Positions 55,010 through 64,000 of a stretch of 64,000 nt of DNA are shown in pieces. The stretch comes from Diplosphaera chodatii (lineage: Eukaryota; Chlorophyta; Trebouxiophyceae; Prasiolales; Stichococcaceae): NCBI GenBank assembly GCA_032358165.1, contig JAALGY010000023.1, forward strand, positions 310,001 to 374,000, written 5' to 3'. A program made the position numbers and the translations under genes. The notes beneath the pieces are model-generated. The model saw only the letters and a list, made by a program, of their open reading frames with translations. It was not told the origin of the DNA and did no database searches. Numbering within the stretch: position 1 is the first letter of the stretch; every line of letters begins with the position of its first letter.

Positions 55010-55742
55010 ATGGCGCCAGAGATACTGGCAGCTGCCGCCCCTAATTGCACCAACGGTCCCTCTGTAGCAATAGGGAATTTGGGGAGCAGTAGCAGGGTGC
55101 ATCAAACTGGAATGCGCATTGAGATGCTGCAGGCGTGCGGCTGTGCCGCAGCATCAAATAGATGGTTGCAAGAGGTATTTAGTTGCATTGGGCTACAAAG
55201 GCTGGCTGCAGACTGACCGGGCACACTCCGGCAGCAGCCACGCGCGTGGTCCTCTGCTGTACTGGTCACATTTGGATTGACGCCGAAGTCGTTGGGGTGT
55301 GGCACCACACAGTATGCTGCTTGATTGCTTTCGGTTGTGAGGTGCAGCGTGCCCTGCCCCTGAAGTTGTGTACCCATCATTTGTTTTGTATTGAGGATCT
55401 GCCTTTCATTGCTTAATGACACCGCCAGACCATATGTGAGCCCATGAGTGTCCTTCTCTGCAACCTTAGCCCGCAGGATAGTACTGCTCATGCCATCGTC
55501 ACCCTCGACCGTGCTGACGATCTGGCTGCAAACAGCTGTTGACCAATTGGCATCGCAGAGTAGCACCCTTGCCGTACCAGTACGAGCTATACATAGACAC
55601 TGCGACCGCCAGGTGCATTGCCTGCAATGGGTGTTCTGCCAGCGGAGTCATGCACAAGCCGAGCCATGGCTGTACACCGATATCAGCAGCACCGTTGTCC
55701 CAGCAGCCGGTGGCCTCTCCGAGTGCCGCCTGCTCTACATCG
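55010..55742. other. Convergent 3' intergenic region
   Basis: 3' flanks of NRT2 (+) and the proteasome subunit (-). No coding feature seen. Confidence 0.5.
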
Positions 55743-57707
55743 TCAGCTGCTACTGCCGCCGGCCGCACTGCTGCCGCCAGCTGCATCAGCCCCGCTCCTG
55801 CCGCCGCCGCCGCCGCCGCCCCGCCGCTGTGCATCGGCTGTCTCCTTGTCGGCCTTGATGGCCTCCAGCAGTGCGTCCACCTCCTCATCGCTGAGGAACT
55901 TCAACCCTATGTACAGCAAGAGGCAGCCTGACGACCAAGTACCAAAAGGATGGCATGCCACAAGGTGGAAATATGGTTTCGACACTCCGCTTGACAGGTG
56001 TGCATCCCCGTCCATCAGTTACACAGCCATGGGGGTACGTCCATCAATTACACCACGCCATGGGGGTGTACACAGAAGGATGCAGGGAGCGCCGCAGCCG
56101 TGACTGTGCACAGGCAGCTCGACGTGTGACCAACCTGCGTCCTTTGTGGTGACGGCGACCTCGATGTTTTTGGACGACGCTTCCACCGTCTCTGTGAGCG
56201 CCTTGAGCGCCAGCTTGGCAGTTGCGTCTCCGCTGGTCTCCTCGTAGTGCTTCTCCAGATACTCTCGCACCTAGGAGGAAGCCACATGCAAAAATTAAGC
56301 CCTAGTTAGTACACGACAGAACAGCAAGTACATCAAAAAACAGCGCAGATAGTGTACGAGTGTGGACACATCGGCATGGCTGACTCCCTGTAGCATGGCA
56401 CTCTGCTGGACGTGAGCTGGCAATGCAGGATCAAGCAGGACGTGAGGTGGCAATGCAGGATCACAGCACGGACAGGTGCGTCGGGCGGAGCGCGCACTGT
56501 TTTGGAGTTGCGGCCGATGGCGTTGGCGGTCCACTCGGAGAAGGTGCCGCTGGGGTCCGTCTGGTACAGGCACGGCCGCCCATCGGGGTCAAACCCTGCA
56601 GCACGTCAAGTTTTGACAGCCGTCAGGCACCAGCTGCTGCCAGCGGTCAACTTGGGCGCAGCTTCCTGTCCACCCTGCAGCACCTCATCGATGCTGCTTG
56701 CGACACAGGAGCCCCACTGCAGCCGGTGCAGTGCCGTGCTGGGTCGTCCCTGCCGAACCACGGTGAGGAACGTTCGAACACCATACGTTCAGCACCCACC
56801 TGCGACGAGGGTGGAGATGCCAAAGGGGCGCACGCCGCCCGACTGCGTGTACTTCTGCTGGATGCTGGCGATGTGGCGCGCCAGGTACTCCACCCCCACC
56901 GGCTCGTCCAGCGTCAGCCGGTAGCTCTGCGACTCCACCCGCGCTGCAGCGGCAGCAGCAAGCAAGCTGAGACGACAGCTGCCATCGACGTCTGAACTGC
57001 ATCCTCGCTGACCCCTGCCCGGCGGTCTGCCTGGCGAGGGGGACCCGCACTCTGGCAAAGGAGCTGCTGACTCCGCCCAGAACGTCAGGGTCAGGAGCAT
57101 GGGTCAACCTCCACCTCTGCATAGCACAGTGAACAGAGGTGGAGCAGATGAGCGACGAGCTCCCGGTGCCCCACCTTTGTTTATGAGCACGCGCGCGTCG
57201 GCTGTGAGGCCCGCGAAGGCCAGGCAGATGTGCTCGTCCACCTTGACCATCTTGCGGGCGCTGCGCGCGTCCTGCAGCTTGGCCGCGCTCTTGCGCTCGG
57301 CGCCTGCGATCAGTAGGGAGTGGGTTTTGGTGCCCACATGCGATGACACACCACGAGCACTTCCGGATGCTGGCAGGCGGATCACTGGAACCTTACTGCA
57401 GGGCTGCTCACCCAGCACCACACAGTCTGCGCCACGCACACCGACCGCGAGCGTGCCTCTCCGCACAGCCTCCAACGCATACTCAACCTGGAACCTGCAC
57501 AGCGGGTAACCAGTGTCAGCATGGGCGCCAGCGCAGCTCATTGCATACTGGACAGCCCTACTGCTCTGGAATGCACTGCTGCAAGAAAGCGCCAGCTAGA
57601 CAGCTGAACTGTGACCGCAACAGATGTCTACTGGCCATGCAGTCTACATGCACTCACAGATGCCCATCAGGTGAGAAAACTGTGATGGCTCTGTCGTAGC
57701 GCGACAT
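55743..57707 (-). CDS. PAD: 20S proteasome alpha-type 7 subunit (PSMA7/PAD)
   Basis: ATG at 57707 gives [17 protein letters not shown], the N-terminal gate motif of this subunit. The phase-2 join continues [20 protein letters not shown] (about 57490). Then [37 protein letters not shown] (57290-57180), [20 protein letters not shown] and [18 protein letters not shown] (56935-56800), [20 protein letters not shown] and [11 protein letters not shown] (56598-56500), [20 protein letters not shown] with [11 protein letters not shown] (56275-56155), and [20 protein letters not shown] (55907-55848), then TGA at 55745-55743. It forms part of the outer heptameric ring that gates the 20S core in cytosol and nucleus. 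The usual Lys-rich end is replaced by a Gly/Ala/Ser tail ([22 protein letters not shown]). Gene symbol follows plant usage. Confidence 0.93.
56012..56071. repeat. About 30-bp imperfect tandem duplication in a PAD intron
   Basis: The unit starting ccatcagttacacagccatg (56012-56040) is repeated as ccatcaattacaccacgcca at 56041-56071. Both copies contain catgggggt. Intronic. Confidence 0.75.
56408..56467. repeat. 30-bp tandem duplication in a PAD intron
   Basis: ggacgtgagctggcaatgca at 56408 is followed by a nearly identical unit starting at 56438, period 30. It lies in a different intron of the same gene as the repeat at 56012, so duplications seem frequent here. Confidence 0.8.
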
Positions 57708-58581
57708 TGCGCCCTCGGCCTAGGTGTGAGTCTGTGAACCTCAGAACGTATAACTCATCCGAAGCAAGCCTGCAAAGCCCCGGCCACAACGGTATCAATA
57801 CCAGCAAAAGCAGCAGCAAGAAAGTTCCAATCAGTGCTGTACCCAGGTGTGCTCAGCTCTTAGAGTTACAGTGTCGCCCTGCAGGTTGATGCAGCAGGTA
57901 AGTTTGGTATGGAACGGCGGATTGAGTATTGGACGTGCAAGCCAAACACACTTCACATGCCCGGCATGTGCAGGGTTTACTGGGGTGCAAAGCTGCAAGG
58001 TGCAAGAGCACAACAGGAGCAGTGGGGTCCCTATAGTTGGGGCTGAGCCCCGTAGGTGCATGCGGCCGTGAATGTGGAAGTCTTTTCGGTGACGGTCAGT
58101 CAACGTACACACGATGATGATGTAGTTGTCTTGCATCGTGACTTGCAATGGCCTTGAGCGACGGTCGCCGCTGCCCACCATCAGACACCCCTGCCCTAAA
58201 CCGTACGCCCTGAGGGTCTTCCCACACTATTTCCCGCACTATGTCTACTGAAACTACACCAGTCAACATCCAATCAAGCACGTACACTGCCGAGCACGAT
58301 GCTGCAACGTTAGTGGGAGTTGCCGACCCTCGACGTGAGCGGGCAGCATGGCCTGGTCCGTCACCCCACAGCGCTCATGCACTGCGTTGGCGCTTACTGG
58401 ACGGCTCCCTGCCCTGCATGCGTGCACAACCCGCGTGACTGTCGTCGCCAACAGCCAGGCGAGCCTGCTAACGGGCCGACGCCCCGCTGACTGCATGCCC
58501 CGCTGCGCACCCCCCACATTGGCCGCTGCTGAAACCCCCTGGCACCGACCAGAGCCCGGCGTGGTTCAGTGCACAGGGCGG
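57708..58581. other. Intergenic region
   Basis: Promoter side of the proteasome gene and 3' side of NAP1, both on the minus strand. No feature beyond short unsupported frames. Confidence 0.5.
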
Positions 58582-61500
58582 TCATTGCTGCTTGCACTCC
58601 TGCGGCTGCTGCGCTGTATCGGCCGCGGGTGAGGCCCCCCGGCGGGCGGCCTTGGCTCCGGCGCCCTCATCATCCTCGTCCTGCGGGCGCCACCAGAGCC
58701 GGCGGCTGCGCAGCCTCAGCACGTTCGAAGTGAAGCCTACCCTTCAGAGGAGTCGCTATGTGTCCAGCTCATGCTATGTGTCAAGACGAGTGCAGAGTCC
58801 TGAATCGCCATGCGGCTATACAGCTCATGCTGGTGCATGAGTGACATCCAGCGAAGCAGCAAGCTCATTGCTCACAGCAAAGCACCGTGAACCATGGGAC
58901 ATGTCATAAGCTAGGGCAATGCTGCCAGTTTATTGGCGGACACCATTGCTGCAGGCACCCCTCCTCGAGGCCCAGGTATGCCGCCAAACAGACAGCCAGC
59001 TGTTCACATCCAGCCAAGGGACAGCAGCAACACACTGGGGCAGCGACCAGCTCCTGCCTCACCTCATCCTCATCATCCTCATCATCATCCTCGTCGTCAT
59101 GCTCGTCGTCCTCATCGTCCTCATCGTCCTCATCCTCGTCATAGTCGTCCTGCGGGATCGCCTCGCCCGTGTACCACGAGACGGCGTGCGGGATGAGCTT
59201 CTCCCGTATCGACTCCCTGCAGCGACGGCAGCATTCATGTCAAGCAGCCAGTCTGGTGAGGTCGGTGCTGCTTGAGCTTGGCGCTGGCTGTCAGCAAATG
59301 TGTGCATGCGGCCTGTAAGCCATGGAGGTGGAAAACTCTTTGTTCCTTGGTAGACACCCTAAATGTCCAAGGAAAGCAGGAGCAAGAGATACAGCAGATG
59401 GAACCCGGCCCTCACCCGGTCTCGTAGTCCTGCTCCATGGTGGCCTGCAGCTCCTCGATGGCGTCCTCCGTGAGCTCCGTGCCCTCTTCCGGCACCTGCA
59501 GGGGATTGTAGAATCCCGTCAGACTCGTGCTGACCAAACTGGTGCTGCCTAATCTGGAGACACAGTGCAACAATCAGGAATGTGTTTCTCCATCAAGGTG
59601 TCAACATTCGGCTGGTGAGCCTCTGGGCTGCGCTTGAGCCGCACCTCGGGCGGGCTGAAGAAGCTGAAGAAGCTGGGCACCGGCTCCAGCTTGGTGAGCG
59701 GCTTGGTGCCGGGCTTCGCGCCCTTCTTCGGCTTCTTCTTCATGACCTGCGCCCAGCCCGGGGCGCATTGATCAGAGCTGCAGTCTGTAGGTATGGCCTG
59801 GCCGTGCAGTGCCTGTAATGGCAGGTCAGGAACACAGGCGCACATGCAAGCCATTCCATCAACACAGACCAGGGGCCTCAGCAGCACCTTTACGGTGGGG
59901 TTTTTGCCGCTGGCCCACTCGATCTTGGTGCCCTCTGCGCGCTCCAGCACGTTATCCTCATCCTCTGACATGTGGTACGTCTTTGTCTGCAGCAGCGGCG
60001 GCCCAAACCAGGTGTCAGCACAGCGCAAGGCAGACAAGGATGTGCTGCGGTCAGAACCATGCAGCAGCCACAGGCTGTCTGCTGCAGCACTATGCTCGCA
60101 GGACGCTGGTTGCAGGCTGCCAGCAGCGTGCTCACCAGGGTCTCGTGCGGAAAGTACGGGTTCTTAGCAAAGTGGAAGGTCAGCCGGAAGCCGGTCTCGC
60201 CCTCCTCTGGGTCCAGCTCATCCTCTGTGATGTCTGTCAGGTACTCGAGGACGCCCTCGTCCTTCTCTGATAGCTGCGAGGTCACAGAAAGGCATTAAGG
60301 ACATGCCCAGCACGGTCCGTAGGTATCCCGCATCAGCGTAGCACAGCTCAGCGGTGCGAGCCGCTCATGGTGCGCATAGGTTTTGGAGCAAGGGCAGCGC
60401 GGGGGCATGCACCGTTTCCCCGATCTCCTCGTAGTTGCGCAGCACGTTGAGCCAGAACTCGGGGACGCCCGGCGGCACGTCCTCGTCTTTGCTCTCCTCC
60501 TGGCGCAGGGCAGGACCAGCAACTGTTGCAGCGACCACAGCCAAACAATGCATGCTGGACAAGTCACCGCCCCAACATGTCATCACTTGACACCTGCTTC
60601 TCGTCGCTGCCCTTCTCCTCGGCCTCTTCTCCCTCCTTGGGCGGCGGGGCCTCCTTGTCGCCCTTCACGATCTGCGAGCGCTCCTCGAAGATGGGCACTG
60701 CAGCGCAGCAAATTTCTTCGTTGGTGCGTCAAGGCTGCCGGCAGGGCGGTGCATGCACCGAGCGCCTACTCATAGCCAGCTGCACACATATCTTCTGCAG
60801 CACGCTGGCTGATGTGCCGTGCAGCAGCCGTGGCTGTGCCACGGCAGCTGTCCAGAGCGTGCTGCTTCTGCTGGCTATGTACATCCAGCTGCATGTGCTA
60901 GTACCAAGCACACTCCAAGGCTCACCGTACAGCGCGCGGTACTTTTTCTCCAGCTCCCGCATCTCGTCCTCAAACTGCTCATCCAACTCGTCGTACTTGT
61001 TCTGCAGCTCCTCTAGATACCGGATCCGGCGCCGCACCTGCCGTGACACCACCAAGCCATGCCGTCAACGCTGCGCCGGGATGCGCCCGAGCCATATTTT
61101 GGAGAGCGCATCCGCATGCTGGATGCGTGTGGCACGACAAATGTGACGGACGATCCTCAGGCACGCGAAGGTCAGGTGGGTGCAGGGGCACCTTCGGTGG
61201 TAGTGACTCGATGAAGCCTGATGACATGCCTGTCATGCCGGCCAGGCCCTGCTCCAGGGCTGCCACCAGCGCTGCATTGCCGCCTGCCGCATTCGTCAGC
61301 GCTGCCACTGCCTCTGCAGTTGGAAGGCTCATAGCACTTGGGCGCCAACGTCTTGAATGTCAGACCTGCTGTTATCGGCCCAACATGCAAGTTTCTGCGG
61401 ACCAGCCTCTCAGGCTATGGTGGCCTATCTGATTGGTTGCATTCTGCACCGTCATCCCTCTGGTACGTGTCGGCCAGTGTGCTCAAGGGTACCACAATCC

Positions 61501-61860
61501 CCCAACAATGCTTTGACAGGACCTTCCATGCTCATAGCAGGTTGGTTCGATGCAGCTCAGAACCTATGCTGCGGGGAGGCGGTCCAGCAGGGCCGATACA
61601 AGGACGCAGCAGGGCTATGGCACGGTACTTGCTGAGTACAATGCATAATCTGCGACGCAATACCTCGCATGCATGGAACTAGACCGAGTTGAACTTGCAT
61701 TGATGAAGCATGGATTTCGAATCGGCTAGACTTTGTATATCCTTTGATGCTCACACCGCAGCCGGTAGACAAGCGCACCTGGAGAGAACTGTGTGCCGGG
61801 GCCGGCTGTGTTCTGGATCTGCTCGATGACCTCGTTGTCTGTGGGCTCACCCGAAGCCAT
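58582..61860 (-). CDS. NAP1: Nucleosome assembly protein 1 (NAP1) histone chaperone
   Basis: ATG at 61860 (MASGEPTDNEVIEQIQNTAG). An early exon has GGNAALVAALEQGLAGMTGM then FIESLPPKV (about 61330-61178). The dimerisation helix is RIRYLEELQNKYDELDEQFE then DEMRELEKKYRALY (about 61037-60925). Next: acidic PIFEERSQIVKGDKEAPPPK (60700-60610), VPEFWLNVLRNYEEIGETVH (60475-60410), LEYLTDITEDELDPEEGETG and FRLTFHFAKNPYFPHETLVS (60260-60138), KTYHMSEDEDNVLERAEGTK then WASGKNPTVKVLLRP (59985-59880), PVPSFFSFFSPPEVP (59675-59640), SIREKLIPHAVSWYTGEAIP (59215-59158), a long Asp/Glu tail (59155-59059), and a last exon ending QQPQECKQQ, TGA at 58584-58582. NAP1 carries H2A-H2B and assembles nucleosomes. 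The acidic tail binds histones, and the C-terminal CKQQ is the farnesylation box conserved in many NAP1 proteins. Confidence 0.95.
59059..59150. repeat. Low-complexity tcatcc/tcgtc tract coding the NAP1 acidic tail
   Basis: Trinucleotide-like run (cct-cat-cat-cct and variants) coding Asp/Glu on the minus strand. Likely length-variable between strains. Confidence 0.85.
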
Positions 61861-62811
61861 CCTGGCCCTCCTTGTGCAACCTGGCTATGTGAGCCTGCGG
61901 CGACCTGCTTCAGCCAAGCGACGAGACGACGATGACTGATAGGTTCCACAAACAGCGTGTCCGCGGACGGTGAAATGGCTGCTTTGACAGAAGTCGACGG
62001 CTGATTGAGTAGCACCCAATGCCCTGCTAGCACCAGTAGGTGTTAATTTTAGGGGGGTATGATATGGGTAGGCCCCCAGGCACGGACGGATTTGCAGGGG
62101 TGGAGGAGCAGGGGATGTGCAGTTAACATACAGGGGTTGAAAGGGGGGCTGAAAGGGTCAGCAAACGAAGCAATGTTGCAGGCACGTGCTGCAGAAACGC
62201 AGGTGCGGCGGCAGTATGCAACCGGGATGCACACGCAAAGTTATCCGTGACAAAGATCCACGCGATATATTACAGCGTGCATGAGCGCCACGCGAACAAC
62301 CCGACAGACTTTCAGCAATTGCCGGTAAACGATGCCGGTGAAGTCTGACTGGGGTCTGATTGGCACCGGCAGCGCAACACACCAGCCAAACACCCCGCAG
62401 CGGCAAGCTTTACTAGCGAAGATATACCACACGGAAGCGCTGTAGCAGCGGTGTATTGTGCCGGTCGCGGTTGCGACGCGAAGTTTGGATCTCTCAACGG
62501 CGTGCATCTCAGTGGTCGCCATGTACGCGGTCACTGCAAGCTAACCGTACTGAACAGCCCACGGCGGGCCGCCGAGCCTCGCGCGCACCACGGCGGCCGT
62601 AACGAGCGTGCGAATCGGCAGGGAATTCACAACTTTTACAGGGACCGCGTGGGAGAAAACTTTACTGTACTGCACAAGTATTGGGGACTATCAGAAACTG
62701 TAAAGACACGCCGCATCGCGACGAAAGTAAAGGGCCTGGGGGCAACGATGCAGCATCAACACCGCATTTGGGCTTGGCAAACCGTCACTTGCACCCAGCC
62801 ACGATGTAGAT
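61861..62811. promoter_or_regulatory. Divergent intergenic region, NAP1 and NYN-protein promoters
   Basis: About 0.95 kb. A + strand open frame at 62451-62945 (begins MYCAGRGCDAKFGSLNGVHL) overlaps the NYN gene start in another frame. It has no recognised domain, so I do not call it a gene. Confidence 0.4.
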
Positions 62812-64000
62812 ATGCTGCTGCATCGCCTGAACGGCAGCTTGCTGCCGGGACGCACTGGATTGCAGCGAAGCAAGGGCACTTTGAGCACATTACGGTGGCA
62901 TCTACGCCGCTTGACCGCTCATCACCAGCAGCATGCACACATTGAAGGCACCACGTCTTCCACCTGCGCAGCCGCATCGTCGCCTGCCTCGACTTCTACA
63001 GCAAGCGCTAAGACGCTGCTGCTCTGGGACCTGGACAACGTCAAACCGTCAGGCGGTGCTACGGGGGTGGCGCTCTGGGCTCACGGGTTGCAGGTGAGCT
63101 CACCAACGGTCAATCGCTGATCGGCACGGGTCTGATTGCGCCTGGTAGGGTGCCAAACGCCAAGATGAGGGTCAGGATGAGGGGTCGCAAGCAGTGGCCA
63201 AACCATTGTGGTCGACATCCAGCATGCAGTTGCAAGCCTGGGCGGAGAGTTGTGCGGCTTTGACGTGGTGGCCAACCCCGAGACGCTGCAGCAGATACCT
63301 CACGTCCACACTGGCCTTGAAAGCACCGGTGCTCGGCTTGTGGAGGCTACCTGCAGGCAAGCAACATCGTGCTGCTGTGGCAGTCGGCACTCCTTTCACG
63401 CTCAATTCCTTTGGCATGACTTATGTGCGCAGAGCACATGCTTCAGGCTTCGCCCAGCCGTGGCATCACACCTGCCGATGCACCATAGTCTGTCCCCTCA
63501 CTTTCAAACCTGCCAGCAGGCCGGAGGCGGCTGACATCCTGATCACCTCTGCGGCTGTCAACTTTGCCAGGGCGCATGGTAGTCAGGGGTGTGTGGCCAT
63601 CGTGTCCAATGATGCGGGTGAGCCAACGTGTAGGGTTTGTTTATTAGGGATTGCTCCGTTAAGCAGCTGCAAGCTCAGGGTGCAGGCTTCTGTTCCTGCA
63701 AACCCACTCTACCTTATGCCTATGTGCAGGCTTTGCTGCCTTGCTGGCGTACGTTGCCACCCTCGGCTGCAGAACTGCAACGATTGGTGCGTCCTGTGCA
63801 GGGACTTTGCGCCTGCTGTCAAATGCCTGCACATGCGTCGCTGAGATGCGCCTGAGGTGCTCTCGTGCATAGCAGGCACATGGCACCGGCACAAACGCTT
63901 CCAATCCCGTCCGCTAGGCTGGACACGCCACCCGTTGCCCCAGGCAGCTGACACGTCAGTGCTGTGGAAGTGTTCCGAGGCTGCGGCAGGTGCGCACGAA
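62812..64000 (+). CDS. NYN (PIN-like) nuclease-domain protein with organellar-type N-terminus, partial
   Basis: ATG at 62812 starts a basic Arg/Leu/Ser/His-rich leader without acids (MLLHRLNGSLLPGRTGLQRS, KGTLSTLRWHLRRL), suggesting plastid or mitochondrial import. The NYN domain follows: TLLLWDLDNVKPSGGATGVA (63013-63072) with the first catalytic-type Asp and DN, then IQHAVASLGGELCGFDVVAN (about 63214-63280), RPEAADILITSAAVNFARAH then GCVAIVSNDAG (about 63519-63618), whose AAD and SND supply the other acidic positions, and FAALLAYVATLGCRTATIGA (about 63730-63790). NYN domains are PIN-like ribonucleases acting on RNA processing. Introns have tgcag acceptors. An in-frame TAG at 63870-63872 may be the end, but a further exon-like stretch with SVLWKCSEAAAG before a gtgcgc donor near 63990 suggests the gene continues off the right edge. 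Confidence 0.7.

Noticed and set aside
62451..62945. 164-codon open frame upstream of the NYN gene
   Set aside because: No domain, signal or splice continuity. It overlaps the NYN start in another frame, and its Cys/His residues do not form a C2H2 finger.
1..64000. tRNA, rRNA, CRISPR array or intact transposon
   Set aside because: No tRNA B-box-like GGTTCGAATCC, no rRNA sequence, no regular repeat-spacer array, and no transposase or reverse transcriptase motifs were found by eye.

Overview
This is nuclear DNA from a eukaryotic microalga, most likely a green alga of the Trebouxiophyceae or a close relative. The evidence is GC-rich coding sequence, many short GT-AG introns per gene with acceptors ending in tgcag, and gene content that fits a photosynthetic protist: an NRT2 nitrate transporter, a plant-type DMT transporter, a plastid-type presequence protein, and no operons. 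The lineage is inferred. Almost no gene is one open frame, so I rebuilt exons from peptide continuity and splice sites. Internal exon edges are approximate unless stated.

Layout. 1-2.7 kb (-): DMT/WAT1-type transporter, cut by the left edge. 3.7-7.3 kb (+): Ala/Gln-rich coiled-coil protein. 7.87-8.0 kb (-): 43-residue metallothionein. 8.8-18.0 kb (+): very large helical-repeat protein like the N-terminal half of USP9X/FAF deubiquitinases, stopping where the protease domain should begin. 18.6-29.6 kb: five predicted secreted proteins. These are an unrecognised one (-), a Tyr-rich one (+), and three members of one Cys-rich family (one +, two -) that share a signal-peptide exon, an Ala/Pro/Thr linker and a C-terminal CCG...C...C motif. 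30.0-39.0 kb (-): insulysin-type M16 metalloprotease with a several-hundred-residue low-complexity insertion in its last domain. 39.5 kb (+): small hydrophilic, probably plastid protein. 40.5-46.2 kb (-): DEP-domain protein with a C-terminal DUF1769/Duc1-like domain. 47.6-50.1 kb (+): pirin. 50.9-55.0 kb (+): NRT2. 55.7-57.7 kb (-): proteasome alpha-type 7 subunit. 58.6-61.9 kb (-): nucleosome assembly protein NAP1 with a C-terminal CKQQ prenylation box. 62.8 kb to the right edge (+): NYN-type nuclease-like protein.

Most genes are unrelated housekeeping or transport functions. The coherent block is the run of secreted-protein genes at 18.6-29.6 kb, probably wall or extracellular-matrix related, beside the M16 protease. 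The most novel observations are the three-copy secreted Cys-rich family, the M16 insertion, the USP9X-like protein without a protease domain, the DEP plus DUF1769 architecture, and a small metallothionein too short for ordinary ORF calling.
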